Positions 10,855-24,049 of a stretch of 64,000 nt of DNA are shown here, one piece after another. The translations under genes and the position numbers were made by a program. Below the pieces are notes generated by a model. That model ran no database searches. It saw only the letters and a program-made list of their open reading frames with translations, and was not told the origin of the DNA. The stretch is from Viscum album (Eukaryota > Streptophyta > Magnoliopsida > Santalales > Viscaceae): the NCBI GenBank assembly GCA_963277665.1, contig OY728157.1:366062067-366126066 (forward strand), written 5' to 3'. Each line of letters opens with the position of its first letter. The stretch's first letter is position 1.

Positions 10855-13186
10855 AGTAAGATCCCAGGTATTTCATGAGGTACATATCTTTTCTTTTTCT
10901 AGTTAAATGTTGGTTTACCTCTCAATTTTTCCTTAGACTGTAATTCGGTCTAGGGGCTAATTGGTTGTTCTTGGAATAGAAGATTTCTAAGAAGATGTTG
11001 GTTGGATGCAGGCCAATTACACGACATGTATTTGGGATAAATTTTTTTTAATACTATTACATGATGTGTAATGGTCTAGATAGGACTTATCACTTTATGA
11101 AATGGGTTTTTCCTTGCAAGGAAAAAATGAGCATTACACATCGTTTAATTGCGCGATAGGTTTTTTTAAATATAGGCAGTAGACACTATTTTTATGCACA
11201 TGAGATTTTTCCTCTCTTTCAAAGCATAAAAACCCCTCTTTTCTAGTTTTTCAGATCTAGATCCCATATTATATATGATTCTTCCTCGATCAATAATGTT
11301 GGAAATACATCAATAAGTACTCGATTCCTTTTTATATATTCTTTATTTTTGAAACAACATATGTTCTATTGGATTTATGCTCATATGACCTAATTTCTAG
11401 TTCTTCATCAATTATTCAATTTTATCCTAAACCAAGGTGAATCAAGAATTAATACTAGAAAATCATTCTACTACAGAGCTAAGTAGATGTTCTATAATTT
11501 TGTTTTAGATTTTGGTACTTTATAGAGAAAATGACTGTTATGCTGCTCATCGGACATTCCTGGGCGACCCCATTTCTTAGAGGGGTGTACTATTAGTAGA
11601 TGTTATTGGACCCATTATGTATTCTCTTAGGTTACTTTATACTGTGTTGGTAGTTTTTCCCCAACTATATACTCCCATGGGGTGCGCTGGATGAATTAAC
11701 TTGTTTATGTATTGTCGAACAACACAAGAGTTATGTTCTTGTGCTTTCCTAGTTAGAGGAGGTCCGTTTATACATTTATGAGTTTGAATATATTGATTAG
11801 GAAATTTCCTTTCCTTGTGTTGTAATGTTAGGCCATTATTATATTATTTGTGTGGATTAAATAGAACATGTTAAATGAGAGGATATACTCATTGGTTGTT
11901 TTTAAATTTCTTGAATGGTTCATTGGTAAAATGGTGATGAATGGGTAGGTATACCTATGGACATGTTAATATTAAATGGAATACATGAGTGGGGATAATC
12001 ATGTGATGTAATTGTTGATGTGAGTGGGTATACTCACATGGAATTGAAATGATTAAATTGTATGAAATGAATGAATGGTTTGATAGATTCCATAAATATC
12101 TCTCCATGGATGTGGAATGTGGCAGTGGATGCCTTAGGTTGATTATACCCCATGTATCCTGATTCCTTGGGATTCCTCAGGCCTTGCTTCCCCATGGATT
12201 CATCTTTATTGGATACATATATGAAAAGTTGGTACACATGCTCCTAGGACTCTAATGAGTTCTTAGATCGTGTTTCCACCGTGATGCTCTTGGGACTCGA
12301 TGAGGATGCCTTTGTCTTCGACCCATTGGATCCATCCCTTTATTGTCCAAACTTCACTATACGGTTAGTCCATGGGATTCTATTATGGATTCACTATACG
12401 GTATCTCCATTGGTTTATAAAAAAATTATTTATATGGTAAGTCCATGGGTTTTTAAAATGGATGGATGAATGGATAGATTATGTCTCTTGTTTGATTTGC
12501 TTATAGCTATCTTGTTGGGAGCTAACACTTACTTCAGGGAGCCTTGAGAGGCTGGTTAGTATTACTTGTTGCAGTAGACTCATGCCATGGGAATTTAAAA
12601 ATACATTAATACTTTCCTTACATGTGTTTTGCAAAATATTTTCTACTATTTAGAACTGTATAGATCTTGGGGTGGTTAGAAACTGGGATGTTTATCTCAC
12701 ATCCTATTTGGGCCTCCATGGGGGCCCAATAAGATTATATGCTTGCAGGTGATGGTAGGATCCAGTACCCAAGGATAGGTTGTTGATAGTTTCTTTGGAG
12801 CAGGAGTGTGTGGGACCCAGCTGAGGCCTGTGATGCTACTAGGAATTTTTTGTCTTTTTTTTCTTTTTGGATGATTGTACTGTATTGTATTTTCATGTAA
12901 TATTTTTTATAATTTTTAGATTTCTGTATCATATGCATCATTGATTATGTGACATTTCTATATTTACTATGTATTCCTGTATCATCTTACATTTTAGCTG
13001 TTTACTAATTTATTCTATTTTTCTTTTGAATGTGCTTGAATTCCACTATGTTATACTTTGGTAATGAGGACATAGTATCCCCATTGAATCACCTAGGCTC
13101 TTTCTTCTAGTAACCATCCTTTGGCATTTGGGGAGATGAGATTGTGGCCATATGACCATCTAGGATTGGGGCAGTATTGGGTGACA
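10855..13186 (+). repeat. E0 3' LTR (about 2.33 kb)
   Basis: It follows the integrase remnant and a purine-rich stretch (GGCGAGAAGAT). The start is a decayed TGTAAGATCCC (AGTAAGATCCC) and the likely end is GGGTGACA at 13186. Only one copy is in the window, so both borders rest on motif similarity. Its first 300 bp hold three short palindromic words of the kind ATTACACGACATGT and TTACATGATGTGTAA (11015-11150), also clustered at 54900-55330. No reading frame in it resembles a known protein. Confidence 0.6.
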
Positions 13187-14370
13187 CCCGAATATGGGAA
13201 ATTACACTAACATTCAATGATTAGTGGATAGTGATAAAGAACATGGTTATAAGAAATTCAACCATCACAAAACCATAAATCTGTGATGGGATAAAATACC
13301 ATTGATTTCTCAGTAAGAAAAGTAAATGGATATTGTTTTCATTCAAGGTACTTTTTCTAATTTCGGGTGATTGTTTTACTAACTAGATGAATAAATCATG
13401 AAAATAAACTTACTTAATTTATTTCCCTTATTTAAGAATAATATTATACTCTGGATATGATTAGATTAATTTTCAATTCATCTCTTATTCTAGGAAATGG
13501 ATATTCGACATGATTTTTTATGCCATAAGAAATTTTAACGAATCATAAGATCCATAAGGCATTCCGTCATCCACTAAATATTTACCAAAACCAAATTGGC
13601 TAACATAGTTTTTCCAAAATGATAAATAATATTTTAACCTCAAAAAATAAAATCCAATGTTTAACATAATGCATCACATAAGTAGTTTAACTTATGAAAC
13701 AATTAAAAATTTTTGACCAAATTCAAAACAAAAAAATCTAAAATATTTGATCAAGAAATTTATAATTTCACATTAAAAATATGTGTATACCTTGATCCCA
13801 TACACCAATAACCTCAAACCCCATTAACAGTACCCTTATTACATATATCCCATAAATAAAAAAGTACAATAAAAATCATCATAAATTTCCTTATCATTAA
13901 GTAACTAACCATTTTCAAGGTCACCAGTACTATCACATTTAATTCATCAGTGACAATATACTCTTTATCCAAACTAAATATTATTCGCTCAACCTCAAAA
14001 ATATATTAAGGGTTATTTTTCCCTTCTTTATTTATACTCCAAAAACATCACATTACCGCTGAATCACTTTTCTTGGTTATAGATACCATTAAACATATGA
14101 TTTATAATCCTCATGAAATCTAGTGTAATATAATCCTTATATGTTCCATGATTCTTATAAACAAAATATTATTAATAAAATAATTATAAAAAATATTGAA
14201 CCCAAACACACAATATGTTTATTAATTTCACTTAGATTTTAGTAATAACATATTGTTGGACTTCTCCCGTTAGATTTTTTTTATGGTATGTTCTCTTGAT
14301 GCTTAAGGAATTGGTTTGAATAACACCCCATATCTTATTAGTTGAAGCACTAGATAACAGTGGATTATTT
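13187..14370 (-). other. E5 noncoding interior between gag and its lost 3' LTR
   Basis: About 1.2 kb with no recognisable pol. 13240-13345 is the reverse complement counterpart of E1 4085-4165, confirming minus orientation and placing it near the 3' end of an internal region. The 3' LTR of E5 is not seen: the E0 LTR abuts here, so E5 was cut or invaded at about 13187. Confidence 0.55.
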
Positions 14371-14379
14371 ATTTTACTT

Positions 14380-15330
14380 AAAGTCAATATCTAGAGGACC
14401 CTTATCTTTACACATATAACAAACTCCAATACCCTTCAAACACCTTCCAGAATATTTTCTTCTACAATATTCACATGATTGAAATTAATTCATTTTATTC
14501 TTATCCTATTATGTTTTCTATTTTCTAGGTGATCAACCATCCAATTATTCTATTGATTTTCCTTAATGATATTGGATCTATTAAATGTATTCTCTCCTCT
14601 TAATGGAACTTGATACTATATCACTATAATATGAAAATGTTTGAGAAACTATTGCCCTTCACAGACTTGACATAATACCATAAAATAAATAGTCAATATT
14701 GATTTCTAGATTATGTATGTTGTCTGAGGCATTCCTGGATAGTTTGGTGAGTTTAGCCTCATACTATACCACACTTTCTTCTTCCTTATGGTTTAAAATA
14801 AGGTACTTTATATCTATTTCATATCACTATTCTAAAAGGAAGTATTTATGAAATAAAAACACTTTAAAGTTCCCCATTACAAGATTTCTATTTCTTTTCC
14901 CTATTTAGTATTTTTGATAAATTATTACCATTTATTGACATCTCCTTTTAAACAATAAACTACTTGAATAACCTTTTTAGTCTAATTACAACCTAAACCT
15001 AGGAATATATTTTTCAGAGATTCAATGCATTCCTCAACTCCCAATGGATTAGTAGTTACAGTAAACGATGAATGCTTCTTTTTCACATGAACCGATCCAA
15101 CATAGGAAAATCACACTATGGAACAACATGTTATTCCATATGGGAGAGGTTATTTTTCACAAAATGAGTCAAATTACCTAATATATCCATTATTTTCTCA
15201 GTTTAGACACCAACTAAATTGGTTTGAGCAGTGGAGGAGTCCATAAATTTTCTACATTCATTGATTATCTTTGTCCTATTAGGAATCATCACTAAATAAT
15301 GGCACACATGGAGGTATCTCATAATAATCA
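14380..15330 (-). pseudogene. E5 gag remnant with zinc knuckles
   Basis: On the minus strand, near 15065-14990, reads TNPLGVEECIESLKNIFLGL, the Ty3/gypsy capsid motif (TDPLxAExW...IEKIF). Further on, 14476-14400 gives CEYCRRKYSGRC and then VCYMCKDKG, the double Cys motif of plant gypsy nucleocapsid with the His of the CCHC knuckle lost. Several stops interrupt the frame. Gag would form the virus-like particle and bind RNA. It lies just after a PBS (15458-15469), as expected. No protease or RT follows, so E5 was gag-only or lost its pol. Confidence 0.7.
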
Positions 15331-15457
15331 TGAATATTGATCAATACAATAAAGTTTCTATAGTGTTAAAAGTCCTCAAATACTATAAGGGATTATCATA
15401 ATTATCATGTTAGATATGTTTATTTAAAATATAGTTCCCAAGGATTATACTAAACAT

Positions 15458-15469
15458 CCTTTGATACCA
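15458..15469 (-). other. Primer-binding site of E5
   Basis: The minus strand reads TGGTATCAAAGG two bases (GT) after the LTR end TTATA, matching initiator tRNA-Met apart from one base. It is on the low-coordinate side of the LTR, whereas a PPT is on its high side, so this LTR has internal regions on both sides. Confidence 0.85.
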
Positions 15470-15471
15470 AC

Positions 15472-16928
15472 TATAACAAACCCAACTCTAGTAGTCCATA
15501 GTTGGTTGTTACTTAATTATATTGGCACTATTTATAAATAATTTCTTCATAAAGGACTGATTAGTTTAGTTGTCTTGAAGAACTAGAAACATACATGAAT
15601 CCCATATTATATTATAAATATAATGTTACACCGACATATGCATGATTGTTTTGCAGTTCAATGCTCATGAGAAGTCTCTTTCCCAATCCCCTTATGTACC
15701 ACTGTCACACTCCCCTAATCTAGGGTCACGTAACTTGTACCCCATTGGTACATGTCCCCTATTCAGGGGCACGTTGAACATTAACTCGCACAAAAACCAT
15801 GTATTCCAAAACCATTTAAACCAATCCATTTCAATACATTTCAATTAATCTTCCTTTTTATTGAAAACCTTTTGAACAAGCCATTTCCAAAATCCGGTAA
15901 ATCAATGTTTTCAAATAAACATTTTAAAATCAAGAAAGTAAATCACTTTGCACAACCTATTATCACAATTCCACAATTTCACCAAAAACCATATATCATC
16001 ACTAGAAAGGATTTATAACATGATTTTCATGACAATTTCATATTAAAACTAAGTAAATTAAACTAATTTGAAATTAATCCTTTATGTTTTAAATAGAGGA
16101 GTCGAGAGTGAAGCCGCCTCCCTTGAGGGTTTTAGAGAAAATGTTAAACATCATAAAAAATGTAAAAAAATCTCCATGTGATCATCTTATATATCTTCTC
16201 CTATCATAAAAAAATATAATCATATTTGGAATCCACTACATTAGATCTACACACAATTAGGGAAGATCTAAGAATCTAAGAGAGAGAGAGAGAGAGGATA
16301 AAGTATATCTAAGAAACTCCTTAAGAATAATCAAGAAAAAAGCCTTGCTGTAAGAATTTCCCTTCAAATAACCAAGGGAAGACATCATGTCCCCTTTGGA
16401 ATATTGGGAATACCTTCCATGAAAATTATGAATGGAGAATATTGAGCGAGGTATGCATTTGTAAAAAAATGAGGGAGTTAGAGGGTAAAATAATTGAGAT
16501 CCACAATTTTTGGATCTCACTTTTAACCCATGCATGGTTAGTCGCATAATTAGGAAAAACATGTGGAAACCTTGAATTGGACACTACCTCAAGGGTTGAT
16601 GTTCTCATGGTTGTCTTTCCTGGTTTCAAAACAATGCACTATCCATGCTGATGCCCACTATCCAATATAACATGATTTATCTTAGATTGTCACATGGTTT
16701 GGACAAACCGGGTGCAGCCCATGTGCCTTAACCTTTGTCTTTGTCTCAGTATGCATGGTTTCTTGTAGGTGTTTCATTGTTTTCTCAAACTTTTCACCAA
16801 CAGTGCACTTGTATAAAATTCCCAAAACACTCCAAAAGTTCTCTAAACTCTCCCAAACTTAACAACAACACCTTGTATTCTTAAAATATATAGAATAAGG
16901 GTTAATTACCTCAAATTGAGGGTGATCA
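15472..16928 (-). repeat. LTR shared by E4 (as 3' LTR) and E5 (as 5' LTR)
   Basis: The minus strand starts TGATCACCCTCA (16928) and ends GTTATA (15472). Its upper 1.25 kb (15640-16928) matches 30000-31281, the E4 5' LTR, with moderate divergence and matching ends. A PPT-like tract abuts the high end and a PBS the low end. Sequence next to the low end resembles the E2 LTR end (around 15560-15600). Relative to the right copy it seems to lack an internal stretch near 15640. A (GA)n run lies at 16278-16297. Confidence 0.78.
16278..16297. repeat. (GA)n microsatellite
   Basis: An uninterrupted AG dinucleotide run inside the shared LTR. The right-hand copy has only a shortened GA-rich counterpart (around 30640-30650). 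Confidence 0.9.
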
Positions 16929-16942
16929 ATTATCCCCACCAT
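16929..16942 (-). other. Polypurine tract of E4
   Basis: The minus strand reads ATGGTGGGGATAAT directly before the TGATCACC start of the LTR. It is the expected plus-strand primer site of the element whose pol lies at 16950-19970. Confidence 0.7.
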
Positions 16943-16949
16943 TGGAATT

Positions 16950-18450
16950 TCATTACTTGGAAAGTAAAAAAATCAAATTTTCTATAAAATAGTTCTATCC
17001 ATTGATCTTTCATTTCCTTCTCACATTCCCAAGTCTCTTCCTAGATCTGACAATGTTTCCACAAAATCTACACTAGAGCAATGTTTTTTCCATGCAAGAC
17101 TTTCAATTTTTTATCCACAATCCATGCTGGCATGTGCATCAATGAAGTATTTGACTCTAGGTCAATGTGATCCTATTTAATCACATGGTTAGGATCAGGG
17201 TGATACTTTTTCTGCTGAGATACATTTAACACATTATGAATCGCACTAAACCATAGTCACAATGACAAATAATATTCCACCTCACCAACCAGTTCTGGTA
17301 TCTAAAAATGACCTATGTATTGAGGAGATACCATTACTTATTTCCCAAGAAATTGATGTCCATGTTTTGGAGAGATCTACAAGATCAAATGATCACTCAC
17401 TATGATTGACAACAATTGTTGATGATGATCCACATATTATATATGATGATTATGAGTTGTTTATATCTATTTCATGATCAACTAAATAGTCTTTGTTGTT
17501 TCATAGACAATTTTCAACCCAACTAGTGAAGTATAACCTATTTCCACAGAAAAAAGTGGTGAACAATAAAGATTCCCTTACAATTATTCAAACATAACCA
17601 TTTGTATCGAGGCATGATTACTTTATTTATATGAGAACTCCACTAATGAAAGGTTTTCTTCCCATGGCCACCAAAATCCATTACACAATCCCATAACATA
17701 TATTCCTACATTTGTATCATCTTTTTGGATTACCCATCCATCTGAGGATGATACACCATAATCATAATCAGTTGAGTCCTAATGGATTTCTGTAAGGATT
17801 TCTAGAAATGATACATGTACCTCAAATGCCTTTCTGAAGTGATGGATACTGGTATTTCATGCCTCTTTACCACTATCTAGATATAGATTTTTGACAAGTC
17901 CTCATCTGTATGATATTCATGAATAGGAATGAAATGATCTGACTTCGTGAGATGATCAAATATCACCCATATGACATCTTGTTTCTGAACCATTCATGGG
18001 AAACATATTACTAAATCCATAGTTATCTTCTCCCATTTCTATATAGGGATAAGTAGGGACCGTAAAATACCTACTGGTCACAGATGCTCTACCCTAACCT
18101 ATCAATAAGTTAATCATCTTAAAATAAATTCAGATACCTTCCCTTTCATGTCGATCCACCAAAAATGTTATTTCAACACCTTGTTCATCTTATATATTCA
18201 TGGATGAACATCCCATATTGAGTGGTGGTAAGCATGAAAATGTTTTTATTGAAAATATATAGGTAAAAAAATTATATTATTGAACCACAACCCTGAACAT
18301 TGATCTATATTTCATCCCTCAATGGAATCCACACCATTGAGTTTTGAACTCATCACCACAAGTTTTGAATCAGATGTCGGTGCCTCTTTAACCATCTCCA
18401 CTAGATCAGAAATCAAAAAATAGGAAAGGAAAACATAGCATTACCTTGGT
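16950..18450 (-). pseudogene. E4 integrase remnant with chromodomain-like tail
   Basis: Minus-strand translation with frame changes gives the integrase core near 18050-17900: IWVIFDHLTKSDHFIPI, then a spoiled second Asp motif (VSITSER where VSDRD is usual), then VYHPQMDG where the Glu-containing motif should follow. The C-terminus (17110-16960) reads WIVDKKLKVLHGKNIALV, then ILWKHCQI and EETWECEKEMKDQ, the PLVKVLW...EEATWE pattern of plant gypsy integrases. Integrase would insert the cDNA. Many stops make it inactive. Confidence 0.72.
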
Positions 18451-18559
18451 CTTCACATTCCAAACTCATGTCTGATAGGACCAATATCAACTTCCACTGA
18501 TCTGAAGCTTCTTTTTCCAAATAATTATACTAATTCTTGCTTAATGTGTTTTCCACTAT

Positions 18560-18900
18560 ATTTCGTTAACTCGGTGTATATATCAAGTCATAGATGAATA
18601 TTTGAAGATACTTTATCCATCTTATTTTTCTCATATTCAAATTTCTATGTGAGAAACTAATTTTCAAGATCTTATGGTATGTAATCATAGTAAATTTATC
18701 AGAAAATAGGTAATGATGACAGGTCTTCAATGCATGGATGAATTCAGCTAACTCCAAATCTTGTGTTGGGTAGTTATTCTCATGAACTCACAACTTCCTT
18801 GAACCATAAGAAACAAAATGGTATCCTTGCATGAGAACACACAACAAATCTGATTCTGAAGCATAATAATACACCACCACAAAAGAATCCATATATTTCT
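18560..18900 (-). pseudogene. E4 RNase H remnant
   Basis: A 63-residue open stretch (18757-18566) reads ELAEFIHALKTCHHYLFSDK, then FTMITYHKILK (normally YTDHKSLK, third catalytic Asp lost to Tyr), then MRKIRWIKYLQIFIYDLIYTP, the usual tether motif. The first Asp-containing motif is unreadable. It lies between RT and integrase, in correct gypsy order. Confidence 0.75.
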
Positions 18901-19480
18901 AAGATATCCAATTCATTAATTCCATAAAGGGAATTGGTTAATTCATAAATCCTAATGGAATTAACACATATTCATAATGCCCATATCTGCTTCTGAAAGC
19001 AGTATTTGAAATATCCTCCTTCCAAACTCACAATTAGTGATATCCGGGTCACAAGTCTATCTTAGAGAACCACTGAGATCGTATTAATTGATTGAAAAAA
19101 TTAATAATGCATGGAAGTGGATATATGTCCTTTATCAAAACTTGATTAAGCTTATGATAATACAAACTCAACCTTATAGTTCCATCTGAATTCATGAAAA
19201 ACAAGATCAGTGCTTCCTATATAGACATGCTCTGCCGAATATAACACTTACTATACAGCTCTTCCAACTATAATTTCAACTCACATAATTTATTTGGTTC
19301 TTTTTTATAAGATATAAGTGAGGTAGGAATGGTCCCTGAGTGGAGATCAATCGTAAAATCCACTTACTTTACTAGTTATAACCAAGAGAAATTATTGTGA
19401 AAAACATATGGAGATTGATCCATGACTATTAGAAAACTATTCTTATAGATCTTATACATTGATTCCATAGACAATGCTAC
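18900..19480 (-). pseudogene. E4 reverse transcriptase remnant
   Basis: Minus strand: ELKLQLEELYSKCYIRQS (the ELKxQLxELLxKGFIRPS block), NSDGTIRLSLYYHKLNQV (normally DGSMRLCIDYRxLNxVT), IKDIYPLPCI, then FSKIDL with the first catalytic Asp kept, and FRSRYGHYEYVLIPLGFMN. The YxDD box region is too decayed to read. It would copy the RNA into DNA. Stops at several sites make it non-coding. Confidence 0.75.
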
Positions 19481-19483
19481 TAA

Positions 19484-19969
19484 CTAGTATGAGATCATTC
19501 CAATTGCAGGTGCCAACAAGCTCGTTGAATCTGCCTTTACTTTGTTTTCTCCTCCAAAGAAATGCCCGATGACATCCTCAGTCAGAAAACTCCCTATTAT
19601 ACTATAATAGTAAATGTAAACCTTGAACATTATCAACCAATACATACCCAGGATTACATCATAGTCATTCATCTCCATCATAGATAAATCCCATTTCAGA
19701 TCATCTTCATCAAAGATTATAGAACATGATTTACACACAAAGGCTTTCCCCATTCTTTTACCAAGAGGAGTTTCATTTTTTATCCCATAGGGAATCATCT
19801 CGAGTTTTAAACTAAAAAAATAAATAGTTTGAGAAGAAATAAAGTAATGTGATGCACTGATACCTAAAAACACTTTTATAAGGGTAGAAATCAGAAGAAC
19901 CATACCTATCACTATAGATGGTCTAGACTGATCATCTGCCCTAAAAAAATCAGCTCCATATAATTTCAT
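19484..19969 (-). pseudogene. E4 aspartic protease remnant (161-codon open frame)
   Basis: This is the longest uninterrupted E4 frame. It matches plant gypsy protease in layout: SRPSIVIGMVLLISTLIKVF, then LGISASHYFIS where the catalytic DSG of FDSGASHSFIS has become GIS, then MNDYDVILGMYWLIMF against the usual FDVILGMDWL. The protease would cut the Gag-Pol polyprotein. Loss of the catalytic Asp shows it is dead even though open. It sits between the gag zinc knuckle (20219-20260) and RT. Confidence 0.75.
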
Positions 19970-19999
19970 GCTCTCAAATTTCTATTCCTTGTTTCCCTA

Positions 20000-20371
20000 T
20001 TGAGATTGTCCTACATGAGGAGTCATAGTATTCCTAGAATCATCATGGTTAGCTGTATTCTGTTGAAGATATCGATTCTGCTACCCTCACCCCATCAAAG
20101 AATACAATTCTTGTGATACCAAAGAAGTATCCCAAGAACCTAACGTCAGAGAACAATGAAAATGGCACTGGAAATCCCCTATCTAGTTGTAGTAACGACA
20201 TACTCTAGGTTGTTCCATACACTCTCGCTTTATGTGGTCAAGCGAACAACATTGGAAGCATCATGCTTTTATCTTGGGTTAGGGAGGAAGGTTCACTGAT
20301 CCAGCCATTTTATTTTGGGTCATGCTCTCACCATGGAAATAGGTTTCCCTCTTCCACTTTCTCCCATTATT
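20000..20371 (-). pseudogene. E4 gag C-terminal part with intact CCHC knuckle
   Basis: 20260-20219 on the minus strand encodes CFQCCSLDHIKREC, a perfect C-x2-C-x4-H-x4-C nucleocapsid knuckle. Before it is a basic stretch (GRKWKRETYFHGE). The frame stops soon after the knuckle. E3 interrupts this gag at 20372-20376: its other half continues beyond 27424. Confidence 0.75.
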
Positions 20372-20376
20372 AGAGT
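20372..20376. other. Target-site duplication of E3, left (AGAGT)
   Basis: AGAGT immediately before the E3 low end; the identical five bases follow the high end at 27424-27428, and again at 27948-27952 in a duplicated copy of that junction. Confidence 0.85.
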
Positions 20377-23300
20377 TATAAGGCCCCGAGCCTTCTCTTC
20401 TACACTTAGTGCTTAAAAATGCTGTGTAATTTTCTTTTTTTATAAAATAAATTTAACAATTAAACAACACTTTAAAAAAAGGACCTTTTACCAGTCTTAA
20501 AGATGGAGGATTAGACCAAACCTTACATTTATCAGAGTTGAAAAAAATGAAACAATTTCCCTCTATTCTTCTGCACGTACTAACTCCAAAAGCGATAAAA
20601 TCTGTATTAATCTCCAAATATACATGGGAAAAACATTTTAAAATAAAAGGATGAGCATTCAATTTCCCAGTAAAAAGTTTTCAAAACCTTATAAATCCCA
20701 TAAAAAATATCTCTTTGATAATACATTTGAAAAATTAAATTATAAATAAATTTGTAAAACCACCTTTACCAAATACTATAGTGCTTCAAAAATAATTATA
20801 CTTTGAAAACACTTTTAAACCAATCCGGTGATTCAGTTGAAAATATTAAGCAATCTCTTAGAAAAAAACAAAACAACTAAGGCTACTTGAAAAATTGAAG
20901 GATATCATGTGTCTACCGACTTGAGGGATGGATTCACTTTCGAATTCCCTATCGTATTTACAAAGTTTAAGTACCAGTTTCTATAAAACATTATTTTTCT
21001 TAGCTTGCATTATATATATAATTATCACTAGTGTTTTAGTTTTGAAAATATATTTATAATCATTCTTGCAAAAAAACATGATCCATATTATTTTTAAAAC
21101 ATATAAATACTAAAACGTCATTGAAAACTACATATTAGACTTGGTATAATGAACTCTCATGATACAAGATTTTGAATAAGCACATGGAAGATAAGTCAAC
21201 ATGCATGCACTAATAATTTCATCCTTATTTCCATAAAAAACCATTTTATTAATTATTAATTGAACATGCATATTTGTATATGATATAAAAATCAACAATG
21301 AATAGTATTAATCTTGATTTTTATATGTTATGCACATGATAAAATTATAACATTGTTAATTTATAAATTCTAATATGAATAAATACATGGTTAATAATTT
21401 ATTTTAAACAATTATATGTTTGACCATAATGCATGTATATATATATATATAAATAAGAATATATATATATATAATTATATTTTAATGATAAATTCAAATA
21501 TAAAAACATGTTTTGTTTTGAATTAAATGATTAGGTAATTTTTTTCCTTATTCTAATTTCTTAAGAACATAGACTTAATTAGAATAAAATTGAAAACCCA
21601 TCATTTTGATAAATTTTTGGAACATTTAATAGGATATATATAACATAGTAATCATATTTGAAGAGATGTATTACCCATGAAAATAAAATTGAAAATAATA
21701 AATTTAAATATAATTAAATGAATATTTTTATTTCTAAAGATAGTATAGATTTAAAGAATGAAATAACTAAAAATTTCATTCCATTACTATAAAATTAATA
21801 GATTCTAAAGAACAAAAACGCCATCAAAATAAAATTGAACATAGAATTCATTCATAAAACTAAATATTTGAAAACCAAAATTTATTAATGAAAAGAATAG
21901 TCACATATGTATATGCATGTCTTACAAGAAATATAATCTTATCTAGAAATATAATCTTATCTAGAAATATAATCTCTTAGACTCAGAAATGTAAAATAGA
22001 ATATTATATAAATGAAAAAACTTACCTAAATTAAGTGAAAACTATGAATTTTTTTCCTTTACTCCTCCCATCTCCATGCCCCCTTATTTTCTCTATTGCA
22101 TGGTCTGATTCAAATTACTAAAAGTTGAACAGTAAGGATTCTTCTTAAATAGACTATTAGAAAGACTTTTTGGGAATGTTGTTATATGGATATTAATTAT
22201 ATATGTATTTAGTTTATTGAATATTGTGACAATAAGTCACTATAAAGATCTCAAATGATTCAAAATAAATGTTGTAGATTCAATGAACTAAACTCATTGC
22301 AAACATGCAACAGTTACAAGAAAATACTCCAAACAAAATTGGTCTCAAAAAAGTCAACATATTCGAAGAAAAATTAAATGGAGACAGTGAAAAAAACATT
22401 AAAAAATGCATGAAAATGACTAATGACATCTGAAGAAGGAAACATAAAAAAAGAGGACAAACAAAGAAATTAATTCACTATTATGAGATAAGATTAAATT
22501 ATAAAATTATGCTTTTTGTAGAAATAAGAAATATGAAATAGAAGGAAGTGTATATCAGAGAAGTAGAAAAAATGAATTTAAACGATAATTATGAATTTAA
22601 CATACTGAAAACAAAATCTAGACAAAAGATTTGAAAATACATTAACAAAACCTACTTGTAGTTATAGATGGTGCGAGATAGATCTACAAAATCTCATTTG
22701 TATACGTTAACGTGAAATAAATAGGTTGTAAAAAACCTTAATCGCACTTTGAACACTGCTTTGAAACCATCACCTAAACTTGATTCGAGAACCAGACTCC
22801 TATTCGACTTCAACTCCACAGCACCAGGATTCGATTACCGATGAACACTACTATATGACGACCCGACAGAGGACTCCCACACAGCAGCTTTGGCCATACT
22901 GTTTCCTTCTGCAGTCGATTATCCCTTCAATGTGGCTCGATCTCCTCAGTCTCACACTAAGTTCGCGAAGAAGAAGAAGAACCCTACAGGTTGACCCCAA
23001 CCTATAATATCAATCAAACTCGATGAAAAACGAGACACGCGGTTCCGTTTCGTCTCACACAAGGAATCCCGGGCATAAACTGACTCCAGCCTCCTAAAAC
23101 ACGGTTCATTCATTTCATTTTTTATATATATTTTATTTCATTTTTTTTCTTTTATATCACAAATTATATCATCTTATATATATATATATATGTATTAAAA
23201 TACATATCACACACATGTATTAATATTATATTATGTATTTAATATTATCATAATTTCTTTTATCTTATTATTAATAATAATATTATTACTTATTTAATAA

Positions 23301-23852
23301 AATGTGATAAATTTATATCAGTTAAACTATTTATTATTATAAAAAAATATTTATAGAAATATTATATTTAATGTTAATCACTCATTTTTTATTAATACCG
23401 ATATATATATATATATACACCTTAATAGGTAAAATGTATTCTATATAAATTTAATCTTTTATTTTAAAAAAAATTAATTTATAATCTTTTTAGTTAACCT
23501 ATTGATTAATTCGATAATTATTTGTAATAATATTAATGACAATTAATCTTTGGTGTTAATCGGTATAAATTTTATTTTACAAAAATAATCTTTTATTTCG
23601 GTAGAAATTAGTATTAAAACTGTAATTCAAAACACACAATTTATATTTTAATAACATTTACATCAAATTAATTGATAAAATCAAAATCTTATTCGATATT
23701 TTATTTTTAAGATTTTTTTTAAATTATTAATTAACACGTATTTTGTAAATTCTTAATCTTTGATAACTAAAGTATTATAATTTATATGTATTATAATTTA
23801 ATTTAATCATATTTAATATTAAAATTTAATTTCAAATTTCATGGATGTTACA
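20377..23852 (-). repeat. E3 3' LTR (3476 bp)
   Basis: On the minus strand it starts TGTAACATCC (23852) and ends CCTTATA (20377). It aligns along its length with 24050-27423. A less AT-rich patch at 22660-23100 (22780-23007 happens to be open for 75 codons on plus but has no recognisable relatives) corresponds to 26300-26760. An 18-bp unit (GAAATATAATCTTATCTA) is repeated nearly three times at 21928-21981 but is single in the other LTR, so it arose after insertion. Several (TA)n runs. Confidence 0.85.
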
Positions 23853-24049
23853 TTCTTCATCGACTAAATGAATTGCGTCCTCACAATTTTTTCATCAAAT
23901 ATACGAAAATTATGAATTTACATCTTCAGAATTTAATAATATCTAAGGGGAATTAACAATCCAAATAAAATCCTTCTGCATATATTATTTTTCCTCATTA
24001 TAAAACATCTAATCTCTAAAATTTTCTAGATTATTCCTCTCAAACTAAT
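23853..24049 (-). mobile_element. E3 internal region, 197 bp
   Basis: It contains a decayed PBS next to the 5' LTR (24036-24047) and a weakly purine-rich GATGAAGAA next to the 3' LTR where a PPT should be. No reading frame. This is among the shortest interiors possible for an element that still keeps both priming sites. Confidence 0.75.
24036..24047 (-). other. Decayed primer-binding site of E3
   Basis: The minus strand reads TAGTTTGAGAGG against TGGTATCAGAGG (9 of 12), two bases after the LTR end CTTATA, the same spacing as in E1, E2 and E5. Confidence 0.6.

Noticed and set aside
16257..16629. Two minus-strand frames of 101 and 67 codons in the shared LTR
   Set aside because: They are in an LTR; not conserved in the copy at 30000-31281 and of no known family.
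22780..23007. 75-codon plus-strand frame in the E3 LTR
   Set aside because: It lies in the less AT-rich part of an LTR, antisense to the element; the partner LTR does not keep it open.
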